Below are positions 1 to 8,364 of a stretch of 64,000 bases of DNA, in pieces. The notes beneath the pieces are model-generated. The model had not been told where the DNA came from, did not search any database, and was given only the letters and a program-made list of their open reading frames with translations. The stretch covers positions 1 through 64,000 of the forward strand of contig DATMGN010000008.1 in the NCBI GenBank assembly GCA_035555435.1, given 5' to 3'. Position 1 is the first letter of the stretch. Each line of letters begins with the position of its first letter. The DNA comes from 73-13 sp035555435. Lineage in GTDB: Bacteria > Actinomycetota > Actinomycetes > Actinomycetales > Microbacteriaceae. A program made the position numbers and the translations under genes.

Positions 1-1039
1 TCGGGCACCAGTAGAGCTTGCGCCCGGCCGCGATCTCCATCGCGATCGGCGTGCCGCACACCCGGCACGGCTCCCCCGTGCGGTGGTAGACCCAGTGCCG
101 GTCGGCGCGATGCGCGAGCGCGCGGCGCCTCGCCTCGCCCCGCAGGCCGTCCATCGTGAGCATCTGCCCCGTCTCGACCCCGATCTTCAGCAGCTTGACC
201 CAGTCACGCCAGAGCGCCCGCACGACGTCCTCCGGCACGAGCTTGCCCGGCGTGAACGGCGACTGGCGGGCGCGGAAGAGCATCTCCGCGCGGTACACGT
301 TGCCGATGCCCGAGACGACGGACTGGTCCATGAGCAGCAGGCCGATCGGCGTCGACTTCGCGCGAACTGTCGTGACGAAGCGCTCCTCCGCCGCCTTCCC
401 GCGATCCACGAGCGGGTCGGGGCCGAGACCCGCGATGACCCGCGCGACGGCCTGCGCGTCGATGACCTCGCAGGCGGTCGGTCCGCGCAGGTCGGCGACG
501 GCGTTCTCCACGAGCAGTCGCGCACGCACCTGACCGACCGGCTCGGGCGGCCACGTCTGGTCCTCCCCGCCGGCACCCCCCACCTCGAGTACCTTCTCCG
601 ACTCCGCCATCCGCAGCCGCGCGCGCCGCGGTGCGCCGATCGACCAGACCGAGTCCTCGTGCGCGCCGACCACGGTGTCCCGCTTCGCGTTCGCCGAGAT
701 GCCCCGCTCCCCCGTGACGGCGGCCCCGACGACGGTGCCGCGCTGGTTCGTCTGGCCCATCCGACCGCCCGCCGACGCCGTCGAGTCATCCACCGTGATG
801 TCCCCCGCGAAGTCCCACGCGCCGTACATGCCGAGGTGCACGCGCAGCCAGAGCCCGTTGTCGAACTCGAGGAACATCTGCTTGCCCACCGCCTTCGCGG
901 TGACGATCGCGTGCCCGTCGATGAGCTCCGCGTCGGCCGCGAAGCGCCCCTGCGGGCTCGAGACCCCAACCGGCCCCGCGTCGACGAAGTGCCGCTGGAA
1001 CTGCCGCGCGATCCGATGTACGGAGTGCCCCTCGGGCAT
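1..1039 (-). CDS. nei: Fpg/Nei family DNA glycosylase (endonuclease VIII, Nei1-like), 3' end cut by window
   Basis: A bifunctional DNA glycosylase/AP lyase that removes oxidised bases in base-excision repair. The reading frame starts at an ATG (1039-1037) giving MPEGHSVHR. After Met removal, Pro2 is the catalytic Schiff-base residue and Glu3 the acid, as in all Fpg/Nei proteins. The MPEGH start with the adjacent HR matches the Nei1 type of actinobacteria. The helix-two-turn-helix core is seen as LLMDQSVVSGIGNVYRAE, and the C-terminal zinc finger begins as CRVCG; its last cysteine lies beyond base 1. At least 346 residues are visible, longer than usual because of an extra segment of about 60-70 residues in the N-terminal domain (roughly residues 85-155). 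It follows rpiB with a 15-nt gap and is probably co-transcribed with it. Confidence 0.9.
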   Translation of the reverse strand, partial: MPEGHSVHRIARQFQRHFVDAGPVGVSSPQGRFAADAELIDGHAIVTAKAVGKQMFLEFDNGLWLRVHLGMYGAWDFAGDITVDDSTASAGGRMGQTNQRGTVVGAAVTGERGISANAKRDTVVGAHEDSVWSIGAPRRARLRMAESEKVLEVGGAGGEDQTWPPEPVGQVRARLLVENAVADLRGPTACEVIDAQAVARVIAGLGPDPLVDRGKAAEERFVTTVRAKSTPIGLLLMDQSVVSGIGNVYRAEMLFRARQSPFTPGKLVPEDVVRALWRDWVKLLKIGVETGQMLTMDGLRGEARRRALAHRADRHWVYHRTGEPCRVCGTPIAMEIAAGRKLYWCP

Positions 1040-1054
1040 CAGCCGGGCCGCCGC

Positions 1055-1546
1055 TCAGAGGCCGAGGACGTCGCGACCGGCGATCGCGCCCGTCGACTCG
1101 TACTCGGCGAGCTGCTCGATGCGGCGCTCGTGCCGCTCCTCGAAGCTGAACGGTGTCGCGATGAAGAGGTCGATGAAGCGCTTCGCCTCCTCGACCGTGT
1201 GCTGGCGCGCGCCGATCGAGATGACGTTGGCGTCGTTGTGCTCGCGGGCGAGCGTCGCCGTCGCGTCGCTCCACACGAGCGCCGCGCGCGCGCCGCGCAC
1301 CTTGTTCGCCGCCATCTGCTCGCCGTTGCCGGAGCCGCCGAAGACGACGCCGAGCGCGTCGTTGCCCGCCTCCTGGTCGGCGACCGTCGCGACGGCCGCG
1401 TTGATGCAGAACGACGGGTAGTCGTCGAGCGGGTCGTACGACTGCGGACCGTGGTCGACGACCTCGTGGCCGGCGGCGCGCAGGTGCGCCTGCAGCTCCT
1501 GGCTGAACTCGAGTCCGGCATGGTCGGTGGCGATGTGGATCCGCAT
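1055..1546 (-). CDS. rpiB: ribose-5-phosphate isomerase B
   Basis: Interconverts ribose 5-phosphate and ribulose 5-phosphate in the cytosolic non-oxidative pentose phosphate pathway. The 163-aa protein opens with MRIHIATDHAG, the RpiB phosphate-binding start. It carries GGSGNGEQMAANKV in place of the cysteine-containing loop of E. coli RpiB. This is the actinobacterial form, in which a glutamate (the E of NGEQ) rather than a cysteine acts as catalytic base, as known from the M. tuberculosis enzyme. The REHNDANVISIGAR block is also conserved. The gene lies 9 nt after the DUF2332 gene and 15 nt before nei, so the three probably form one operon. Confidence 0.95.
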   Translation of the reverse strand: MRIHIATDHAGLEFSQELQAHLRAAGHEVVDHGPQSYDPLDDYPSFCINAAVATVADQEAGNDALGVVFGGSGNGEQMAANKVRGARAALVWSDATATLAREHNDANVISIGARQHTVEEAKRFIDLFIATPFSFEERHERRIEQLAEYESTGAIAGRDVLGL

Positions 1547-1555
1547 GGATTCAGC

Positions 1556-2566
1556 CTAGGAGAGCCAGCGCAGGTCCCTGCCGTGCGGCGAGGAGAACGC
1601 GATCTGCCGGCCGTCCAGCGCGAGCTCGAAGTCGCTCGGGAGGGCGCCGATCCCCCGATGCGCCTCCGCGGGCGTCGTCCAGTCCAGCGGTGCGACGCCG
1701 TGCCACTCGTTCGAGATCCAATGACCGGGCAGCCCCGCGACGCGCGCCGCGAACTCGGCCCGGGCCGGCCGGGCGAGATACATGAGCACCGCGGTGTGGA
1801 AGACGACGAGCGTCGCACCGTGCGGAGCCTGCGCCGCGACCTCCTCGAGCCGCTCCACGAGGTCGCCCACGACCAGGCGGGGCGGCTCGGCGGCGGTGAT
1901 CGCCGCGGCGGCGCGCAGCCGGCGTCGCCGGTCCTCGTGCTCGGGCCAGATGAGCGCGTCGAGCCAGGCGACGTCGGCGGCCGAGCCCGCGTCGAGCGGG
2001 TGCAGGTCGATCCCGGCCCGCCAGACGACCTCCGGTAGCCGCGGTGGCAGCGGCGCGGGACCCGTCACCGCGCACTCGATCACGACCGAGCTCTCGCCGT
2101 CGACCGGGTCGAGCGCGACGGGGCCGCCCGGCGTCGCGTAGCGATAGGAGTAACGGTCGGGGTACAGGTCGAGCCCCGCCGACGCGCCGACCTCGAGGAG
2201 CGCGACCGGCCCGTCGCCCCCCGCGAGCGCGATGAGCGGGAGGACCACGGCGCAGCGCGCCGCCTCATTCGTCTGCGTCGCCCGGACGAGCGCCACCTCG
2301 CGCACCTCGTCCCACGAGCCGAGCAGCCACTCGCGAAACGCCCCCGGATCCTGCACCGGCGCCCCGAGGTAGCGGGCCGCGGAGAAGACGAGGTTCGGCT
2401 GCCGCTTCATCGGCGGCAGCGTGTCGATGAGGGCGATGAGGTCGTCGTCGCGCGCGACGCGCAGCGCGAGCGCCTCGTAGCTCGGCGACATCCCGCGCAC
2501 CTCACGGACGGCGAACGTCCGGTAGCGCTCCGCCGTGTCATCCTGCGGATCGGCACTCGTGGCCAC
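1556..2566 (-). CDS. DUF2332 family protein
   Basis: A 336-aa cytosolic protein of the actinobacterial DUF2332 family, whose function is unknown. Typical features are an N-terminal segment with SPSYEALALRVARDDDL and LPPMKRQPNLVFSAARYLG. A glycine-rich LLEVGASAGLDLYPDRY block resembles a nucleotide or S-adenosylmethionine-binding loop, so a methyltransferase-like fold is possible but not shown. The start is GTG at 2566, preceded by TAATCT (2578-2573) and six bases, which fits a leaderless transcript. It heads the DUF2332-rpiB-nei unit and is divergent from pepN across only 22 bp. Confidence 0.8.
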   Translation of the reverse strand: MATSADPQDDTAERYRTFAVREVRGMSPSYEALALRVARDDDLIALIDTLPPMKRQPNLVFSAARYLGAPVQDPGAFREWLLGSWDEVREVALVRATQTNEAARCAVVLPLIALAGGDGPVALLEVGASAGLDLYPDRYSYRYATPGGPVALDPVDGESSVVIECAVTGPAPLPPRLPEVVWRAGIDLHPLDAGSAADVAWLDALIWPEHEDRRRRLRAAAAITAAEPPRLVVGDLVERLEEVAAQAPHGATLVVFHTAVLMYLARPARAEFAARVAGLPGHWISNEWHGVAPLDWTTPAEAHRGIGALPSDFELALDGRQIAFSSPHGRDLRWLS

Positions 2567-2572
2567 GGTGCG

Positions 2573-2582
2573 AGATTACGCT
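2573..2582. promoter_or_regulatory. bidirectional -10 element between DUF2332 gene and pepN
   Basis: The decamer AGATTACGCT contains TACGCT on the plus strand (2577-2582) and TAATCT on the minus strand (2578-2573), sharing the central TA. Each hexamer ends exactly six bases before a GTG start (2589 plus, 2566 minus). Both genes would therefore be transcribed as leaderless mRNAs from one short symmetric promoter. No separate -35 boxes fit inside the 22-bp spacer; they would lie in the opposite coding region. Confidence 0.6.
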
Positions 2583-2588
2583 GGACGG

Positions 2589-5153
2589 GTGCCTGGAGAG
2601 AACCTCACCCGCGCCGAGGCGATCGAGCGCCGCTCCCTCGTCGAGACCCGGTCCTACGACATCGCGCTCGACCTGACGACCGGCCCCGACGTCTTCCGCA
2701 GTACGACGGTCGTGCGCTTCGGCGCCGTGCCCGGCTCGAGCACGTTCATCGACGCCATCACCGCTGCCGTCCACCTCGTCGTGCTCAACGGCGTCGCGCT
2801 CGACCCCGCAGAGGTCGCGGACGGCACCCGGATCCAGCTCGCCGGGCTCGCCGCGGACAACGTGCTCGAGGTCGTCGCCGACTTCGCGTACTCGACCTCC
2901 GGCGAGGGCCTGCACCGATTCGTCGACCCCGTCGACGGCGAGGTGTATCTCTACTCGCAGTTCGAGGTGCCCGACTCCCGGCGCGTCTTCGCCGTCTTCG
3001 AGCAGCCCGACCTCAAGGCGACATTCGCCTTCACCGTGACCGCCCCCGAGGCGTGGACGGTCGTCTCCAACCAGCCCGAGGTCTCGAGCGTGCCGGCCGG
3101 GCCGGGGGCCAGCACCACCGCGTTCTCCCCCACGCCCGTCATCTCCAGCTACATCACGGCCGTCATCGCGGGCCCCTACGTCGACTGGCGCGACTCGCTG
3201 CAGTCCTCCGACGGCCGCACCATCCCGCTCGGCGTCTTCGCCCGCAAGTCCCTCGCCGAGCACGTCGACGCCGACTACGTCTTCGACAAGACGCGGCAGG
3301 GCTTCGCGTACTACGAGGAGAAGTTCGGCGTCCCCTACCCGTTCGAGAAGTACGACCAGCTCTTCGTCCCCGAGTTCAACGCGGGGGCGATGGAGAACGC
3401 CGGCGCCGTCACGTTCACCGAGACGTACGTCTTCCGCTCGAAGGTCACCGACGCGGTCAAGGAGCGCCGCGTCGTCACGATCCTCCACGAGCTCGCGCAC
3501 ATGTGGTTCGGCGACCTGGTGACCATGAAGTGGTGGAACGACCTCTGGCTCAACGAGTCGTTCGCCGAGTGGGCCTCGACGATCGCCACCGCGGAGGCGA
3601 CCGAGTGGACCGAGGCCTGGACGACGTTCCAGGCGATGGAGAAGACCTGGGCGTACCGCCAGGACCAGCTGCCGTCCACGCACCCCGTCTCGGCGACGAT
3701 CAACGACCTCGAGGACGTGCAGGTCAACTTCGACGGCATCACCTATGCGAAGGGCGGCTCCGTCCTCAAGCAGCTCGCGGCGTGGGTCGGCATCGACGCG
3801 TTCTTCGCCGGCGTCGGCAACTACTTCCGCAAGCACGCGCACGGCAACACCGAGCTGCGCGACCTCCTCGTCGAGCTCGAGGCGACGTCCGGCCGCGACC
3901 TGTCGACCTGGTCGCAGGTGTGGCTCGAGACCGCCGGCGTCAACACGCTGCGTCCCGAGCTGACGGTCGACGAGGACGGCGTCATCACCGCGTTCGCGGT
4001 CCTCCAGGAGGCGCCGGCCGAGTGGCCGACGATCCGCCCGCACCGGCTCGGGGTCGGCTGCTACGACCTCGGCGACGCCGGTGTGCTCGGCGAGCGGCTC
4101 ATCCGCACCCACTACCTCGAGCTCGACGTCGACGGCCCGCGCACCGAGGTGCCCGAGCTCGTCGGTCGTCGGCGCCCCGCGCTCATCCTCGTCAACGACG
4201 AGGACCTCGCGTATGCGAAGATCCGCCTCGACGAGGTCTCGCTGGACAACGCGATCGCCCACCTCGGCACGATCGCCGACCCGCTCGCCCGAGCGCTCGT
4301 GTGGGGCGCCGCATGGGACGCCACGCGGGACGCGGAGACCCGGCCGACCGACTACATCTCGCTCGTCCTCGGCAACATCGCCGCCGAGACCGAGTCGACG
4401 ACGATCCGCACCACGCTGACGCAGCTGCTGACCGCCGCGAAGAGCTACGTCGACCCCGCGAAGCGGCCCGAGACGGTCGCCTCCGTCGGGACGGCGCTGT
4501 GGCAGCTCGCGAGCGCCGCGGAGGCGGGCAGCGACGCGCAGTTCCAGTTCGTGAAGTTCTTCGCCGCGATCGCCTCGACCGACGCGCACGCCGCGGTGCT
4601 CCGCGACCTGCTGGATGACCGCGTGAGCCTCGACGGCCTCGTGATCGACACCGATCTCGCCTGGGAGCTCCTCGAGGGGCTCGTCGTCATGGGCGCCGCG
4701 GGCGAGGCGGAGATCTCCTCGCAGCTCGTCGCCGACCCGTCGGCGAAGGGCCAGCAGGCCGCTGCGCGGCTGCGGGCCGCGATCCCGACGCTCCTCGCCA
4801 AGCGCGCCGCCTTCGCCTCGCTCGCCGACTCGGCGAGCCTGTCCAACGAGATCCAGCGCAGCGTCACGCTCGGCTACCAGCACGTGGGCGATCCGGCCGT
4901 GCTCGAGCCGCTCGTCGAGCCGTACTTCGCGGCGCTCGAAGGCATCTGGAACACGCGGTCGTACAAGCTCGCCGAGTTCTTCGCCGTCGGGCTCTACCCC
5001 GCGCCACTCGTGTCCGCCGAGCTCGTCGCGGCGACCCGGGCCTGGCTCGACGCGCACCCCGACATCCCGGCGCTGCGGCGCCTCGTCGTGGAGAACCTCG
5101 CCGGCGTCGAGCGGGCGCTGCGCGCGCAGGAGCGGGACCGGGCGGAGCCCTAG
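2589..5153 (+). CDS. pepN: aminopeptidase N (M1 family)
   Basis: A zinc metallo-aminopeptidase that removes N-terminal residues from peptides in the cytosol. The 854-aa protein has the exopeptidase motif GAMEN (about residue 267) and the zinc site HELAH (about 300-304). The third ligand lies in NESFAEW 18 residues further on, the complete HEXXH-X18-E signature of family M1. The C-terminal half is the long helical ERAP1-like domain. I chose the GTG at 2589, because TACGCT lies six bases upstream and the sequence from VPGENLTRAEA is the usual N-terminus. An upstream in-frame ATG at 2535 would run into the divergent gene. The stop TAG (5151-5153) overlaps the GTG start of the MscS gene by one base. 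Confidence 0.95.
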   Translation: MPGENLTRAEAIERRSLVETRSYDIALDLTTGPDVFRSTTVVRFGAVPGSSTFIDAITAAVHLVVLNGVALDPAEVADGTRIQLAGLAADNVLEVVADFAYSTSGEGLHRFVDPVDGEVYLYSQFEVPDSRRVFAVFEQPDLKATFAFTVTAPEAWTVVSNQPEVSSVPAGPGASTTAFSPTPVISSYITAVIAGPYVDWRDSLQSSDGRTIPLGVFARKSLAEHVDADYVFDKTRQGFAYYEEKFGVPYPFEKYDQLFVPEFNAGAMENAGAVTFTETYVFRSKVTDAVKERRVVTILHELAHMWFGDLVTMKWWNDLWLNESFAEWASTIATAEATEWTEAWTTFQAMEKTWAYRQDQLPSTHPVSATINDLEDVQVNFDGITYAKGGSVLKQLAAWVGIDAFFAGVGNYFRKHAHGNTELRDLLVELEATSGRDLSTWSQVWLETAGVNTLRPELTVDEDGVITAFAVLQEAPAEWPTIRPHRLGVGCYDLGDAGVLGERLIRTHYLELDVDGPRTEVPELVGRRRPALILVNDEDLAYAKIRLDEVSLDNAIAHLGTIADPLARALVWGAAWDATRDAETRPTDYISLVLGNIAAETESTTIRTTLTQLLTAAKSYVDPAKRPETVASVGTALWQLASAAEAGSDAQFQFVKFFAAIASTDAHAAVLRDLLDDRVSLDGLVIDTDLAWELLEGLVVMGAAGEAEISSQLVADPSAKGQQAAARLRAAIPTLLAKRAAFASLADSASLSNEIQRSVTLGYQHVGDPAVLEPLVEPYFAALEGIWNTRSYKLAEFFAVGLYPAPLVSAELVAATRAWLDAHPDIPALRRLVVENLAGVERALRAQERDRAEP

Positions 5154-6238
5154 TGGACACCGAGGACCCCGGGGCCGTCGCCGACGGCTGGAGCGCGTTC
5201 ACGACCTGGGTCGAGGAGCTCTTCGCGTCCGGGTGGAGCGTGCCGCTGCGCGTCCTCATGATCGTCCTCGTCGCGTTCCTCATCCGCCTCCTGCTGCAGG
5301 TCCTCATCCGCCGCTCCGTCGACCGCATCGTCACGGGCGTCAAGAAGCGATACGAGGTCGACGAGACCCGGCAGCTCACCGCGCAGTCCCCCGTCTCGGC
5401 GGTGCGGCGCGTGCAGCGCACCCGCTCGCTCGGCCGGGTCTTCTCCAGCGCGGTGACGTGGACGGTCGTCGTGCTCGCGACGTTCCTCGTCTTCTACACA
5501 CTGTTCCCGGGTGCGACGAGCGCCTTCGCGATCGTCGCCGCGGCGGTCGGCGCGGGCCTCGGCATCGGCGCGCAGGGACTCGTCAAAGACGTCATGAACG
5601 GCATCTTCCTCGTCAGCGAGGACCAGCTCGGCATCGGCGACGTCGTCGACCTCGGGCTCGCGAGCGGCGTCGTGGAGGACGTCGGCATCCGGGTCACCAA
5701 GGTCCGCGACGTGCACGGCACGCTCTGGTTCGTCCGCAACGGCGAGATCGCCCGCGTCGGCAACCAGTCGCAGGGCTGGGCCCGCGCGATCATCGACCTC
5801 GCCGTCCCGTACGACGACGACATCGAGGCGATCAAGGCCGCGATCCTCGACGCCGGCAAGTCGCTCGCCGACGACCCCGCCTGGCGGGCGCGGCTGCTCG
5901 GCGAGGCGGAGCTGTGGGGCATCGAGTCGATCTCGTCGGAGGCGATCGTGCTGCGCGTCGTCGTCAAGACCCGCACGAGCGCCAAGGACGACGTCAGCCG
6001 GGAGCTGCGAGCCCGCATCAAGGCGCGGCTCGACGCGCGCCAGATCCACCTGCCCTCCGTCATGTCGATCCGACTCGACGGCGACGGCGTGACGGGCGGC
6101 ACGACGGGCGGTGCGCCGACGAAGCCGATCCCGAAGGCGGAGTCGAAGCCCCGGACGCGGCCCACACCGAAGCCCGACAGCAAGTCGACGCCGAAGCCGC
6201 CGGCCCGGCCGTCGAAGGAGGATGGTCGCGATGGCTGA
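5153..6238 (+). CDS. mechanosensitive channel family protein (MscS type)
   Basis: A small-conductance mechanosensitive channel that releases solutes on hypo-osmotic shock. The 361-aa protein has a predicted membrane helix near residues 28-50 and a second near 100-125. These are followed by the glycine/alanine-rich pore helix (AIVAAAVGAGLGIGAQGL) and the conserved MscS beta domain (DQLGIGDVVDLG, VRNGEIARVGNQS). The last 40 residues are a Lys/Pro/Thr-rich cytoplasmic tail. The GTG start shares one base with the pepN stop, so the two are co-transcribed. The 3' end overlaps the haemoglobin gene by 8 nt and carries that gene's ribosome binding site. Confidence 0.9.
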   Translation: MDTEDPGAVADGWSAFTTWVEELFASGWSVPLRVLMIVLVAFLIRLLLQVLIRRSVDRIVTGVKKRYEVDETRQLTAQSPVSAVRRVQRTRSLGRVFSSAVTWTVVVLATFLVFYTLFPGATSAFAIVAAAVGAGLGIGAQGLVKDVMNGIFLVSEDQLGIGDVVDLGLASGVVEDVGIRVTKVRDVHGTLWFVRNGEIARVGNQSQGWARAIIDLAVPYDDDIEAIKAAILDAGKSLADDPAWRARLLGEAELWGIESISSEAIVLRVVVKTRTSAKDDVSRELRARIKARLDARQIHLPSVMSIRLDGDGVTGGTTGGAPTKPIPKAESKPRTRPTPKPDSKSTPKPPARPSKEDGRDG

Positions 6239-6647
6239 GCTCTCGATCGTGCCGACCGGCCCCGACCGGACGTTCTGGGAGCGGGTCGGCGGCCGCACGA
6301 CGTTCGAGCGCCTCGTCCGCGAGTTCTACCGCGGCGTCGCCGACGACCCCGTGCTGCACCCCATGTATCCCGAGGAGGACCTCGAGGGTGCGATCCAGCG
6401 GCTGACCGGGTTCCTCGAGCAGTACTGGGGCGGCCCGACGACGTACTCCGAGGAGCGGGGCCATCCGCGCCTGCGGATGCGCCACCAGCCCTACGCGATC
6501 ACGCCCGACGCGCGCGACCGGTGGCTCGCGCACATGCGCGTCGGCGTCGACCTGCTCGTCGCCGACGGGTCGCTCTCCCCCTCCGACGAGCATCAGCTTT
6601 GGGACTACCTGGAGCGCGCGGCCCACGCGATGGTCAACTCGGCCTGA
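6231..6647 (+). CDS. glbO: group II truncated haemoglobin
   Basis: A 138-aa haem protein of the 2-on-2 globin group II (GlbO/TrHbO), implicated in oxygen and nitric oxide chemistry. The B-helix shows FYRGVADDPVLHPMYPEEDL, with the B10 tyrosine and the CD1 tyrosine region. HPRLRMRH contains the proximal F8 histidine. The tryptophan in RDRWLAHM corresponds to the G8 Trp typical of group II. The start chosen is ATG 6231, overlapping the MscS stop by 8 nt, because AAGGAGG (6215-6221) lies nine bases upstream. An in-frame ATG at 6222 sits directly on that site and is less likely. It is the third gene of the pepN-mscS-glbO unit. Confidence 0.93.
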   Translation: MAELSIVPTGPDRTFWERVGGRTTFERLVREFYRGVADDPVLHPMYPEEDLEGAIQRLTGFLEQYWGGPTTYSEERGHPRLRMRHQPYAITPDARDRWLAHMRVGVDLLVADGSLSPSDEHQLWDYLERAAHAMVNSA

Positions 6648-6672
6648 GCCGCGGGAGCCTGCGCTCGCGCAT

Positions 6673-6724
6673 GCGGTTTGCGCTCACGCACGTGGTGTGC
6701 ACGCCGTGCGCGAGCGCAAACCGC
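6673..6724. terminator. strong bidirectional hairpin between glbO and the convergent gene
   Basis: The arms GCGGTTTGCGCTC (6673-6685) and GAGCGCAAACCGC (6712-6724) are perfectly complementary over 13 bp. After one mismatch a further CGCACG/CGTGCG pairing extends the stem to about 20 positions with a 12-nt loop. It lies 25 bases past the glbO stop and 22 bases past the stop of the convergent 6747-7418 gene. There is no T-tract, so a factor-assisted or two-way terminator is the likely role. Confidence 0.6.
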
Positions 6725-6746
6725 CTGCAGCGACGGCAGAACGCGA

Positions 6747-7418
6747 TCAGCCGGCGAGCGACCAGGAGCGCCGCTTCACGAGCACGTGGCCCCGCGACAG
6801 CGTCAGGCGGGTCCACGGGCCGACCTCGTGGATCGTGCCGAGCTCCGGCGGCGCGCCGGCGGGCGGCAGGAAGCCGAGCGCTGCGGCCGCGAGCGCGGCG
6901 CCGCTCGGCAGCGCCTCCGCCCCGGTGATCGCCTCGCCCCACACCATGGAGCGGACCTGACGCACGATCGCCTCGCCGGCGTTCTCCGGCAGCGCGGCCG
7001 CCACCTCCCGGATGCCCTCGTCCGCGATGTCGGCGAGCAGCTGCGTCGAGATCGGCTCGCCCACCGCCTGCCAGCCCGTGCGCGGCGGCACGACGCCAGC
7101 CCACGTCACCGAGTACACGGGCGTCGGCACGCCGAGCTCGACGCCGCCACTTGCCGCCGCCCGCGCCCGCAGCGACGACATCGGCACGACGAGGTCGACC
7201 TCCGCCTCGGCGTCCGCGAGCGCGAACGTGCGCAGCCCCAGGATCGTCGCCGAGTCGTCGAGCAGGCCCGACGGGAAGAGCACCGGGACGTAGACGGCGA
7301 GCACACCCCCCGTCGCGACGACCCGCGCGGACCCGTCATCGACCTGCACCGCCCGCCCGAGGAAGGTGTCGAGGTCGGTGGAGGCCTGGGGCTCGGCGAG
7401 CAGGAGTCGGGAAGACAT
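6747..7418 (-). CDS. conserved hypothetical protein
   Basis: A 223-aa protein that I cannot assign to a family. It has no signal peptide or membrane segment. The N-terminal half is beta-rich (RVVATGGVLAVYVPVLFPSG, EVDLVVPMSSL). The middle region, VSWTW-like around VPTPVYSVTWAGVVPPRTGW, is followed by a helical stretch with IREVAAALPENAG and a basic C-terminus (VLVKRRSW). The start is ATG 7418, with TAGGCT (7433-7428) nine bases upstream, giving a leader of only two or three bases. It stands alone, divergent from tesB and convergent with glbO. Confidence 0.7.
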   Translation of the reverse strand: MSSRLLLAEPQASTDLDTFLGRAVQVDDGSARVVATGGVLAVYVPVLFPSGLLDDSATILGLRTFALADAEAEVDLVVPMSSLRARAAASGGVELGVPTPVYSVTWAGVVPPRTGWQAVGEPISTQLLADIADEGIREVAAALPENAGEAIVRQVRSMVWGEAITGAEALPSGAALAAAALGFLPPAGAPPELGTIHEVGPWTRLTLSRGHVLVKRRSWSLAG

Positions 7419-7427
7419 TGCCCCCCA

Positions 7428-7437
7428 AGCCTAGACT
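7428..7437. promoter_or_regulatory. bidirectional -10 element upstream of tesB and the 6747-7418 gene
   Basis: The decamer AGCCTAGACT contains TAGACT on the plus strand (7432-7437), six bases before the tesB ATG. It also contains TAGGCT on the minus strand (7433-7428), nine bases before the divergent ATG. The hexamers share the central TA of a CTAG core. Only 25 bp separate the two start codons. Confidence 0.6.
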
Positions 7438-7443
7438 TCGAGC

Positions 7444-8337
7444 ATGGTCCAGGCAGCCCCCGACGATCTCGGCGACGACCCCGTCGGCGACATGCTCGCG
7501 GTCCTCGACCTGACCGAGACGGGGGCGCGCACCCGGGAGGACATCTACACGGCGGCGAGCCAGTGGATGCCGCACGGGCGGGTGTTCGGCGGGCAGGTGC
7601 TCGCCCAGTCGGTCATCGCCGCGAGCCGCACCGTGCCGGAGGACCGGGCGATCCACTCCCTCCACGGCTACTTCCTGCGGCCCGGCGCACTCGATGTCCC
7701 CATCACGCTCGCCGTCGACCGGATCCACGACGGCCGCTCGTTCACGACGCGGCGCACGCAGGCCTACCAGGACGGGTTGCCGATCTTCTCCATGATCGCC
7801 TCGTTCCAGGACGAGGATCCGGGGCTCGACCATCAGGCCTCCTTCCCCGTCGGGCTCCCCGAGCCCGAGTCCCTGCCGAGCGCGCAGGACCTCATCGGTC
7901 ACCTGCCGAGGACGCTCACCGCGTTCTGGACCGCGGGGCCGTTCGACATCCGCTACGCCGGGTCGCCGATCTACCTCGACGTCGCGGACGAGCAGGTGGC
8001 CCACCAGGCGGTGTGGCTCCGTGCTCGGCGCGCGCTGCCCGACGACCCCGTGCTGCAGCGCGCCGTCTTCGCCTACGCGAGCGACTTCACGATCCTCGAG
8101 TCCAACCTGCGCCGCCACGGCATCGCCTGGGCGACGCCCGGCCTGAAGATGGCGAGCCTCGACCACGCCATGTGGTGGCACCGGCCGGGCCGTGCCGACG
8201 AGTGGTGGTGCTACGTCCAGGAGGCGCCGAACGCGATCGGCGGGCGCGGCCTGTCGATGGGCCGGATCTACTCCCGCGACGGCGTCCTCATCGCGAGTGT
8301 CGCGCAGGAGGGCATGATCCGCGTCCCCGGCGCCTGA
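7444..8337 (+). CDS. tesB: acyl-CoA thioesterase II
   Basis: Hydrolyses acyl-CoA to free fatty acid and CoA. The 297-aa protein is a double hot-dog thioesterase of the TesB type. The N-terminal hot dog has RVFGGQVLAQSVIAASRT and HSLHGYFLRPG. The C-terminal one has YASDFTILESNL, ASLDHAMWWHRP and LIASVAQEG. The Asp of ASDFT, the Ser/Thr region before DHAMW and the Gln of VAQEG correspond to the Asp-Thr-Gln catalytic triad of E. coli TesB. The ATG follows TAGACT by six bases, so the mRNA is probably leaderless. It is transcribed alone. Confidence 0.93.
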   Translation: MVQAAPDDLGDDPVGDMLAVLDLTETGARTREDIYTAASQWMPHGRVFGGQVLAQSVIAASRTVPEDRAIHSLHGYFLRPGALDVPITLAVDRIHDGRSFTTRRTQAYQDGLPIFSMIASFQDEDPGLDHQASFPVGLPEPESLPSAQDLIGHLPRTLTAFWTAGPFDIRYAGSPIYLDVADEQVAHQAVWLRARRALPDDPVLQRAVFAYASDFTILESNLRRHGIAWATPGLKMASLDHAMWWHRPGRADEWWCYVQEAPNAIGGRGLSMGRIYSRDGVLIASVAQEGMIRVPGA

Positions 8338-8364
8338 GCGCGACCGGCGGACATCCGGCGCCCG

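Noticed and set aside
83..2038. Long plus-strand open frame rich in Arg, Asp and Val across the nei-rpiB-DUF2332 region
   Set aside because: It is the antisense shadow of three well-supported minus-strand genes; its composition is that of a GC-rich off-frame translation.
2538..5057. 839-codon minus-strand frame opposite pepN
   Set aside because: Low-complexity Arg/Asp/Val composition and no family features; pepN motifs on the plus strand are complete.
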